DNA of 10,666 bases from assembly GCA_051881695.1 (NCBI GenBank), contig JBJEQJ010000018.1:1-10666 (forward strand), in the 5' to 3' direction. Origin of the DNA: CAYJFG01 sp051881695 (GTDB taxonomy: Bacteria > Bacillota > Clostridia > Oscillospirales > Acutalibacteraceae). The position numbers were made by a program, and so were the translations under genes. Below, piece after piece: positions 6,155 to 10,666 of this stretch (its first letter is position 1; the number at the start of each line of letters is the position of its first letter). The notes under the pieces are model-generated. The model saw only the letters and a program-made list of their open reading frames with translations. It was not told the DNA's origin and did not search any database.

Positions 6155-6878
6155 TAAATATCACCTTGATTCTGCTTTGTGTTTCCTCTTTGTATTGCTT
6201 TACTGTCTGAACAGCTATCTCAGCCGCTCTATCATTAGGAAAATGAAATTCGCCTGTTGAGATACAGCAAAATGCGATACTGCTTATTTTATTTTCATCT
6301 GCAAGCTTAAGGCAGGACAAATAGCAAGAGGCAAGTAATTGCTCGTCGTGTTCTGACAGTTTGTTGGAAATTATCGGCCCCACCGTATGCAAAATATATT
6401 TACAAGGAAGATTGTATGCTTTTGTGATTTTTGCTTTGCCTGTCGGTTCGGAATGACCCTGCTTTTTCATAATCTCGGCACATTCCAAACGAAGCTCAAC
6501 ACCTGCATATGTGTGAATAGCATTATCAATACACCCGTGACAGGGGCAGAAACAGCCAAGCATTTGCGAGTTAGCCGCATTGACAATCGCATCACAGCGA
6601 AGAGTAGTAATATCACCCTGCCACAAATAGATTTCCTTGTCTATTGGAAAAAGCTCCGATAAATCGGCGATGCCTTTTGATGCATTTTCTGCTTGTAAAT
6701 ATTCGTTCTGCACTTTCAGAAAATCTGCGTCAATGCACATTGGAGGACGAACATTCATAAGAGAGCGGAGCAGCTGCTTTTGTGCCTGCTCTGTTTTTGT
6801 AATTTCTAACTTTCTATACTCCGGCTGCTCAGCCAAGAGATGTTTAATCAAAAAAATTCTTTTTTCCGCCTGAGTCAT
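6096..6878 (-). CDS. Zinc-dependent macrodomain (predicted ADP-ribosyl hydrolase, SirTM partner)
   Basis: Zn-macrodomains remove the ADP-ribose added by SirTM. I chose ATG 6878 (260 residues) because AGAGGAAA precedes it and it follows the upstream stop by two bases; an open extension to 6944 only re-reads the upstream gene. After a helical N-terminus come QGDI (87-90), the ADP-ribose-binding IVNAANS (98-104), and LGCFCPCHGCIDNAIH (107-122). In that motif C109, H114 and C116 match the zinc ligands of the class; C111 and C113 are additional. The phosphate loop STGEFHFP lies at 207-214. It sits between the flavin/Fe-S gene and SirTM on the same strand. This writer/eraser order is typical of macro-SirTM operons. 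The reaction is inferred from family and partner. Confidence 0.9.
   Translation of the reverse strand: MTQAEKRIFLIKHLLAEQPEYRKLEITKTEQAQKQLLRSLMNVRPPMCIDADFLKVQNEYLQAENASKGIADLSELFPIDKEIYLWQGDITTLRCDAIVNAANSQMLGCFCPCHGCIDNAIHTYAGVELRLECAEIMKKQGHSEPTGKAKITKAYNLPCKYILHTVGPIISNKLSEHDEQLLASCYLSCLKLADENKISSIAFCCISTGEFHFPNDRAAEIAVQTVKQYKEETQSRIKVIFNVFKDVDYEIYRKLLATDR
6160..6167 (-). promoter_or_regulatory. Ribosome binding site that decides the SirTM start inside the macrodomain gene
   Basis: AAGGTGAT lies five bases before ATG 6154. The next in-frame ATG (6142) has only a badly spaced AAGG. The long overlap is therefore likely real, and translation of SirTM is tied to passage of ribosomes through the end of the macrodomain gene. 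Confidence 0.65.
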
Positions 6879-6880
6879 TT

Positions 6881-7492
6881 TTATTTCCTCTTTTCTATCG
6901 CATTTACCGGACATATAGTTAAACAATTTCCACAATGCAAACAATGCTCCTGTTGTATAACAAACGGTGTACCTTTATTTATACAATTCTGAGGACACAG
7001 GGTAATACATTTTCCGCAGACATTACATTTATCGGTGATAAAGTAACCGTCCTTTATCTTCTTACCGTTACCGATTTGGAAAGTGTCACGCTCAATGGAT
7101 TTCTTTGATAAGTCAAACCACTCTCCGTTGCCTTCATATATGCAAAATACTGTCAACGCTTTACGACTTTCTTCTGTAGGATAGATTTGCTCCATATAAG
7201 GATTCTTTTCAAATAAATCAGCAAGTCTTTCCTCGCCGATTTCTTTAACATTACCACGAACGGAAACTGCCGCACTTGACATCGTATTACTACCCTTTAT
7301 TCCTGTTAAGGCTATATAATTTTTCTTTGTAAGTCTGTTATAAAAGCCTTTACCCTTTGCCGTAAGAAAATACAATCCTTTTTCATCGCAGTCCATTATG
7401 TCTATGGCACAGGTCACAGGAAGTCCGTTATCATCCACTGTTGCTATGACTGTTGTATGAATTTTCTGTACCAGATACTTTAAATAATCCAT
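6881..7492 (-). CDS. Flavin split-barrel (PNPOx-like) protein with two [4Fe-4S] clusters
   Basis: Residues 1-130 resemble the FMN-binding split barrel of the pyridoxamine phosphate oxidase superfamily (HTTVIATVDDNGLPVTCAID at 12-31, then LYFLTAKGKGFYNRL at 40-54). A ferredoxin-like C-terminus carries C156, C159, C162, C166 and C184, C187, C190, C194, two CxxCxxCxxxC motifs for [4Fe-4S] clusters. The architecture suggests electron transfer between ferredoxin-type clusters and a flavin, but the substrate is unknown. The 203 residues look complete. AAAGGAGC lies five bases before ATG 7492. It starts the compact run into Zn-macro and SirTM (two-base gap), so it probably shares their redox-linked role. 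A strong terminator lies only 29 bases upstream and I see no convincing promoter between them. Confidence 0.85.
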   Translation of the reverse strand: MDYLKYLVQKIHTTVIATVDDNGLPVTCAIDIMDCDEKGLYFLTAKGKGFYNRLTKKNYIALTGIKGSNTMSSAAVSVRGNVKEIGEERLADLFEKNPYMEQIYPTEESRKALTVFCIYEGNGEWFDLSKKSIERDTFQIGNGKKIKDGYFITDKCNVCGKCITLCPQNCINKGTPFVIQQEHCLHCGNCLTICPVNAIEKRK

Positions 7493-7521
7493 TGTATGCT
7501 CCTTTGTTCAGCTAAGTTGTA

Positions 7522-7553
7522 AAAGCCACGCAAAACTTCCTTTGCGTGGCTTT
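7522..7553 (-). terminator. Intrinsic terminator after the NTF2-like gene
   Basis: A perfect 13-base-pair stem (AAAGCCACGCAAA at 7522-7534 with TTTGCGTGGCTTT at 7541-7553) has a six-base loop. On the minus strand the stem ends in TTT and one further T. It lies 11 bases beyond the NTF2-like stop and would end that transcript or weaken read-through into the flavin/Fe-S gene. The short T run suggests that stopping may be partial. It could also work on the plus strand, but no plus-strand gene precedes it. Confidence 0.7.
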
Positions 7554-7563
7554 ATTATAATAC

Positions 7564-8337
7564 TTAGAACTTTCCGTTCTGATTTTGCCAAGTAGATTTA
7601 TCAGCTATAGTTTCCATTACATCCCAATGCTCGGCAATCTTTCCTTTCTCTACACGCCACAGGTCGTAGTAAGCAGTTGGTGCACCGCCAAATGTTCCCT
7701 CGCTTACTGCAAGAACAAAGTTACCCTGTGCAAGCACCTGATGAACAGTTGTGTAAATCATCTGAACACCCTGATCTGCAAGTGTGGCAAGGGCAGTACC
7801 AAGTCCCGAAAGTCCGTCGGCAATTCCTGTATTGTGCTGAATATAGTTATCATCGTCAAAGTAATCGGGAGTCTTTGCAGAATTGTTACCCTGCATTACA
7901 TCATACAGAAAATTCTTAACAACCTCACGGTTCACTTCCGTTTTGTCAAGATCCTTGATTTCTTTTGCACCGTCAATCTGTGTTCTACCGGAAGGGTTAG
8001 GCTCAGCAACAGTTGCAAGATTATCCCAGTGCTCAGCAATTTTGCCTTCCTCGTCAAAACGGAAGATATCAAATGCAACCTGTTCGCCTGCGCCTGCAAA
8101 ATTATAAACTGTCTGCAAGAAAACCTTATCTCCATCCTCAAAAGCACGGATATTGTTTACTGTTGTTTTAACAGGTGCAGAAGCCAGATAAGCAACAGAG
8201 CCTACGAAAGCGTCACGACCTGTGCCATATGCAAGATTGTGCTGAATGTAATCCTTTGCAAGAAGACTTGCAGCCTTTTCAGTATCACCGGTAGAGAATG
8301 TATTGATGAGTTCAAGAGCATTTTGTGTATTTGTCAT
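7564..8337 (-). CDS. Tandem NTF2/SnoaL-like protein divergent from an HxlR regulator
   Basis: The 257-residue protein contains two copies of a SnoaL-like (NTF2-fold, cone-shaped alpha+beta barrel) domain of about 120 residues. YIQHN occurs at 30-34 and 165-169, and GKIAEHWD at 98-105 and 232-239, with nearly equal spacing in both halves. The family includes cyclases, isomerases and many unknown small-molecule binders; no reaction can be assigned. No signal peptide is visible. AAGGAGG lies eight bases before the ATG. Its promoter (8437-8465) overlaps a candidate operator, and the divergent HxlR gene is its likely regulator. HxlR regulators often control genes answering quinones, aldehydes or oxidants, so a detoxification or sensing role is plausible but inferred. 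Confidence 0.8.
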   Translation of the reverse strand: MTNTQNALELINTFSTGDTEKAASLLAKDYIQHNLAYGTGRDAFVGSVAYLASAPVKTTVNNIRAFEDGDKVFLQTVYNFAGAGEQVAFDIFRFDEEGKIAEHWDNLATVAEPNPSGRTQIDGAKEIKDLDKTEVNREVVKNFLYDVMQGNNSAKTPDYFDDDNYIQHNTGIADGLSGLGTALATLADQGVQMIYTTVHQVLAQGNFVLAVSEGTFGGAPTAYYDLWRVEKGKIAEHWDVMETIADKSTWQNQNGKF

Positions 8338-8405
8338 TTTTAGTTCCTCCTTAAAATGAATTAATCTTAGTAGAAGTATTTATTTAAATATTTATTTCAA
8401 GTGCA

Positions 8406-8419
8406 AGAACGGCCGTTCT
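8406..8419. promoter_or_regulatory. Perfect 14-base palindrome in the NTF2-like 5' leader
   Basis: AGAACGGCCGTTCT is fully self-complementary. It lies just beyond the expected transcription start (about 8430) of the minus-strand NTF2-like gene and is GC-rich within very AT-rich DNA. It could be an operator for the HxlR protein or another dimeric regulator, or a hairpin in the leader transcript. Confidence 0.45.
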
Positions 8420-8436
8420 CCTTACCTTGTGCCTTT

Positions 8437-8465
8437 ATTATATGCATACAAGTTCCTACTGTAAA
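8437..8465 (-). promoter_or_regulatory. Promoter of the NTF2-like gene
   Basis: On the minus strand TTTACA (8465-8460) and TATAAT (8442-8437) are 17 bases apart: one mismatch in the -35, a perfect -10. The leader to the ATG at 8337 is about 90 bases. Confidence 0.75.
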
Positions 8466-8468
8466 GTA
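8457..8468. promoter_or_regulatory. Candidate HxlR operator over the NTF2-like -35 box
   Basis: TACT-GTAA-AGTA is an inverted repeat that covers the -35 box. HxlR-family regulators such as YodB bind TACT...AGTA-type dyads, so binding here would block the NTF2-like promoter. The match is short and the assignment is inferred from position and family. Confidence 0.4.
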
Positions 8469-8612
8469 AGCACTTTATTGTGCTGTAGTTACCTAAATGA
8501 AACTAATAGACAGTTACAAGAAGGAAACTTTTGCATAGCAATCAGCTTTTTCAGCTTTGCTTTTCTGAAAAATATTATTGAAAATTTTTTAGAACAACAA
8601 AAATTTATACAC

Positions 8613-8642
8613 TTGACACCTTACATAGCCATACAATATAAT
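8613..8642 (+). promoter_or_regulatory. Promoter of the HxlR regulator gene
   Basis: Perfect TTGACA (8613-8618) and TATAAT (8637-8642) boxes are separated by 18 bases. The start would be near 8650, and AAGGAGG (8674-8680) stands eight bases before the ATG at 8689. This is the strongest promoter seen in the window. Confidence 0.8.
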
Positions 8643-8688
8643 ATGGATATAGGTTTCTGATTGATACTATAATAAGGAGGCTGAAAAC

Positions 8689-9027
8689 ATGAACGAACAA
8701 AAGATAGTACAGGAACTGCCTGCTTGTCCGGTAGAAACAACCCTTACTCTTATCGGTGATAAATGGAAGGTGCTGATTCTGCGTGATCTGCTCACCGGTA
8801 CAAAGCGTTTCGGAGAACTGAAAAAATCAATCGGCAGTGTATCCCAAAAGGTACTGACTGCACAACTCCGTGATATGGAAGCAAAAGGACTTGTAAACCG
8901 CAAGGTGTATGCAGAAGTACCGCCGAGAGTTGAATATTCTCTCACTGAATTAGGTCAGAGCTTGAAACCGATTCTTGACGCTATGTGGAATTGGGGCGAG
9001 GATTACAAGGCAAGAATAAATAGTTAG
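8689..9027 (+). CDS. HxlR-family winged-helix transcriptional regulator
   Basis: The 112-residue length and layout match the HxlR/YodB family of dimeric DNA-binding regulators. The family signature CPVETTLTLIGDKWKVLILRD begins at C13 and runs to about 33. The recognition helix region is in SVSQKVLTAQLRDMEAKGLV (50-69), and the wing carries PPRVEYSLTELGQSL (78-92). C13 is at the position where YodB-type sensors react with quinones or oxidants, so redox sensing is plausible. The gene is divergent from the NTF2-like gene, and the shared 351-base intergenic region holds both promoters and a candidate operator. Its stop codon overlaps the stop of the convergent DUF6103-like gene, with no terminator between, suggesting a recombination junction. 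Confidence 0.9.
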   Translation: MNEQKIVQELPACPVETTLTLIGDKWKVLILRDLLTGTKRFGELKKSIGSVSQKVLTAQLRDMEAKGLVNRKVYAEVPPRVEYSLTELGQSLKPILDAMWNWGEDYKARINS

Positions 9028-9278
9028 CTTTTCGGTAAACCACAGCTATTATCATCGTCAATGGTAGTAGCTTTTTCTTTTTTAAGTTTAGGCGGTTTTA
9101 CCTGTGAACCTTTCATATCAATGAATTCTCTCACATTTGCAGGAACATATTTAGCGTACAGAGAGTCCACAGATTTTTCAAGTTCTTCCTTGAAATCCAA
9201 ATCACGCTGTGACATATACAGCCTGATTGCATTCAGCTTTTCATCATCGTACATTATGCTTACGTTTGTTTTCTTCAT
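9024..9278 (-). CDS. DUF6103-like small ICE protein
   Basis: This 84-residue protein resembles small conserved proteins found after the NlpC/P60 gene in Clostridia conjugative elements, which I recall as DUF6103; the exact name is less certain than the context. An N-terminal strand (NVSIMYDDEKL, 5-15) leads into a helical region with KEELEKSVDSLYAKYVPANVREFID (30-54). A charged, low-complexity tail follows. The ATG overlaps the NlpC/P60 stop (ATGA), with GGAGG ten bases upstream. The last bases are shared with the HxlR stop, so the final residues could have been altered when the accessory genes arrived. The molecular function is unknown. Confidence 0.7.
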   Translation of the reverse strand: MKKTNVSIMYDDEKLNAIRLYMSQRDLDFKEELEKSVDSLYAKYVPANVREFIDMKGSQVKPPKLKKEKATTIDDDNSCGLPKS

Positions 9279-10312
9279 TTTGATTTTACCTCCACATATT
9301 TTATATTGGGTATTTTAAGCCACTTCGTCCATCCTCGACCGTTAAGCTCTGTTTTGACAACTCCGTAGGCTGTGCCTTGTGCTTCGATAACTTCACCGTT
9401 GCCGATATACACACCGATGTGACCGTCCATCCAGACAGCAAGTCCGGGTGTGTCTGGCATATTAGAAATCGGGCCGCTTTCAGTTACATTGCTCCAGATT
9501 GAATTTGCACCGCAGTCTGTAAAGCCGTTTGAGCCTGCAACGATTTCTCCGCTGTCAGCGTTGTACCAAGCGTAGGATTTTATCAAGCCTATGCAGTCGC
9601 ATACTCTCTTGCCCAGCCACTTCTCGCCGACCTGTCGCATTTCACCGCCTGCCTCGTTGTTGCCGGGAAAGAGACTTGCCTGTTGGTCAAGATACTGTTT
9701 TGTGCAGACCTGACCGTAACCGCCATACACATAACCCCAGCCGTTTTTGTATGCGTTCTCGCACCACTTGACAAGGTCGAGATTGTTCTTCGTTGTTTTG
9801 TCCGTAAAGCCTGAGGTGCTGATTTCCACACCCTTGATTGACTGCATCATCTTTTGGAACTCGTCATACTTTATCTCCGTTCCGAATTTCTGATTGACGG
9901 CTTTTATCAAATCCTCGTCAGACTGATTCTTCTTGAAACAGGATACGAAGTTTTTTACAAAGTCCTTGTCCTCTGATTTATCGGACAGGGAGAACAGATA
10001 TATAACCTCTGCCTGTGTGTTGCAGTCGGACAGTTTTTTGCCCTTGAGTTGATTTTCAACCTCTGTCATTGTGTCGTTGATAAGCTGTAGATTTTCCATC
10101 TGCTCTGCCGAGATATTTTCCTGTATAGACTGATTGAGCTTGTCGGTATCAATATCCATACTACCGTTGAAAACTGACACAACAGCAACAATCGGCATAA
10201 CCAAGATTATGATTATGCCGATTATTATACCGCCTATTGTTTTTATGACCTTTTTATCTGTGAGCAGAGCAACTGCTATTTTCTTCAGTGCCGCACCTAT
10301 GGTTGCTGACAT
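9275..10312 (-). CDS. Membrane-anchored NlpC/P60 cell-wall endopeptidase of the transfer apparatus
   Basis: Such proteins (CD1108-like, VirB1-like role) cut peptidoglycan to let the conjugation machine assemble. I chose ATG 10312 (345 residues), four bases after the VirB4 stop; the open extension to 10423 only re-reads VirB4 DNA. One membrane segment lies at about 25-48 (TIGGIIIGIIIILVMPIVAV), followed by a linker and a C-terminal NlpC/P60 domain from about 175. The domain has YVYGGYGQ (194-201), catalytic C240 in CDCIGLIKSYAW, and H298 in DGHIGVYIG. I do not see an additional lysozyme/transglycosylase domain, which some relatives carry, so this may be a shorter version. The active part should face the outside of the membrane. 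Confidence 0.85.
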   Translation of the reverse strand: MSATIGAALKKIAVALLTDKKVIKTIGGIIIGIIIILVMPIVAVVSVFNGSMDIDTDKLNQSIQENISAEQMENLQLINDTMTEVENQLKGKKLSDCNTQAEVIYLFSLSDKSEDKDFVKNFVSCFKKNQSDEDLIKAVNQKFGTEIKYDEFQKMMQSIKGVEISTSGFTDKTTKNNLDLVKWCENAYKNGWGYVYGGYGQVCTKQYLDQQASLFPGNNEAGGEMRQVGEKWLGKRVCDCIGLIKSYAWYNADSGEIVAGSNGFTDCGANSIWSNVTESGPISNMPDTPGLAVWMDGHIGVYIGNGEVIEAQGTAYGVVKTELNGRGWTKWLKIPNIKYVEVKSK

Positions 10313-10316
10313 ACAA

Positions 10317-10666
10317 TCACCTGCCGCCTGCACTGCCGAAAATCTCTGCTTTGTATTCGGGAGCCTGAACGAGAAGCAAATAGCGTTCATTTCCACACCT
10401 ATAAAGACAGGTGCCACGCTCACCGAATTTTATTAGGGAGTACTCGTTTGGTTCTACCATCAGCGCATCTTCAAAGTCCTTCGGATTGATATTGCCGGGG
10501 AAGAATAAGAAGTGATGAGTCGGAATTGAGAACAAGGGCTTTGTGTATTCCTTAACGCTCGGAATCAGAAAATCGTCGATATTTTGCGAGGCAAGAATTA
10601 CGGCAGAATCTTTCTTACGAACACGCTTCATTGCGTTGCGGATATACTCAATAGCTGTGAGGTTAG
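10317..10666 (-). CDS. VirB4-type conjugation ATPase, C-terminal end (runs off the right edge)
   Basis: The visible 116 residues are the last part of a VirB4/TraE-like ATPase that powers the type IV secretion channel. AVILASQNIDDFL fits the conserved helicase-like motif after the Walker B segment, and IPTHHFLFFPGNINPKDF and EYSLIKFGERGTCLYRCGNERYLL (the latter in two parts) fit the C-terminal core. The frame is open to the edge, so the internal methionine at 10631 is not the start. The Walker A and B motifs lie outside the window. The stop is four bases from the NlpC/P60 start, consistent with one operon. Confidence 0.8.
   Translation of the reverse strand, partial: NLTAIEYIRNAMKRVRKKDSAVILASQNIDDFLIPSVKEYTKPLFSIPTHHFLFFPGNINPKDFEDALMVEPNEYSLIKFGERGTCLYRCGNERYLLLVQAPEYKAEIFGSAGGR

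Larger units (their letters stand above)
1..10666. mobile_element. Segment of a Tn1549/CTn-like integrative and conjugative element
   Basis: The minus strand carries a typical Clostridia conjugative-element gene order: VirB4-type ATPase, NlpC/P60 hydrolase with a membrane anchor, a small DUF6103-like protein, amidoligase, GGCT-like protein, RHH accessory protein, MobP3-like relaxase and a DUF3991/TOPRIM-like protein. No integrase, excisionase or attachment site lies in the window, so both ends of the element are outside it. The window supports membership of a conjugative element but not its boundaries or whether it is functional. Accessory genes interrupt the order at about 600-1100 and 5282-9027. 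Confidence 0.8.

Noticed and set aside
6879..6944. Longer macrodomain start at 6944
   Set aside because: The extension only covers the 3' end of the flavin/Fe-S gene, while ATG 6878 has a good ribosome site and a two-base gap from the upstream stop.
7585..8343. Long plus-strand open frame (252 codons) antisense to the NTF2-like gene
   Set aside because: It mirrors the well-supported NTF2-like gene, has no ribosome site, and its cysteine- and leucine-rich product looks like a reverse-strand reading.
8547..8572. TTTTTCAG...CTGAAAAA hairpin in the HxlR/NTF2 intergenic region
   Set aside because: The AT-rich stem has a ten-base loop, no T run and no gene ending next to it; it is too weak to call a terminator.
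10313..10423. Longer NlpC/P60 start at 10423
   Set aside because: The added residues re-read the VirB4 end in another frame; ATG 10312 lies four bases after the VirB4 stop and begins a sensible membrane-anchor protein.
1..10666. CRISPR arrays, tRNA, rRNA, insertion sequences, riboswitches, toxin-antitoxin pairs
   Set aside because: No regularly spaced repeats, cloverleaf-like segments, transposase genes or recognisable riboswitch cores were seen on either strand.

Overview
The window looks like part of an integrative and conjugative element (ICE) of the Tn1549/CTn type from a low-GC, Gram-positive gut anaerobe (class Clostridia, perhaps Ruminococcaceae or Lachnospiraceae). This assignment rests on protein family and synteny recognition only; no taxonomic marker is present. 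Most genes lie on the minus strand, so the transfer genes read from right to left: the C-terminal end of a VirB4-type ATPase, a membrane-anchored NlpC/P60 cell-wall hydrolase, a small DUF6103-like protein, [accessory block], an amidoligase, a gamma-glutamylcyclotransferase-like protein, a 132-residue unknown, a noncoding candidate oriT, a ribbon-helix-helix accessory protein, a MobP3-type relaxase, and the start of a DUF3991/TOPRIM primase-like protein at the left edge.

Two pieces break this backbone. Between the DUF6103-like gene and the amidoligase (about 5282-9027) sits an accessory block with a redox and ADP-ribosylation theme. It contains a divergent pair (plus-strand HxlR regulator, minus-strand tandem NTF2/SnoaL protein) with good promoters and a candidate operator. 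Next comes a tightly packed run: a flavin split-barrel/2x[4Fe-4S] protein, a zinc-type macrodomain (ADP-ribosyl hydrolase family) and a SirTM-class sirtuin (ADP-ribosyltransferase family). SirTM and Zn-macro form a known write/erase pair that usually acts on a lipoylated GcvH-like carrier, but neither that carrier nor its lipoate ligase is encoded in the window. The run continues with only a 13-base gap into the amidoligase/GGCT pair of the backbone.

The second break is at 600-1360. A small plus-strand gene of unknown function has its own promoter, and a strong intrinsic terminator downstream of it lies inside the convergent relaxase gene. This predicts a transcript antisense to the 3' end of the relaxase mRNA.

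Other points of interest: the amidoligase and the GGCT-like protein end in similar acidic Gly-Ile-Met-Ser tails. Two genes have near-perfect Shine-Dalgarno sequences that overlap the only usual start codon. The oriT candidate has well-formed inverted repeats. The HxlR and DUF6103-like genes share stop-codon bases at the likely edge of the accessory block. I saw no rRNA, tRNA, CRISPR array, transposase or integrase.
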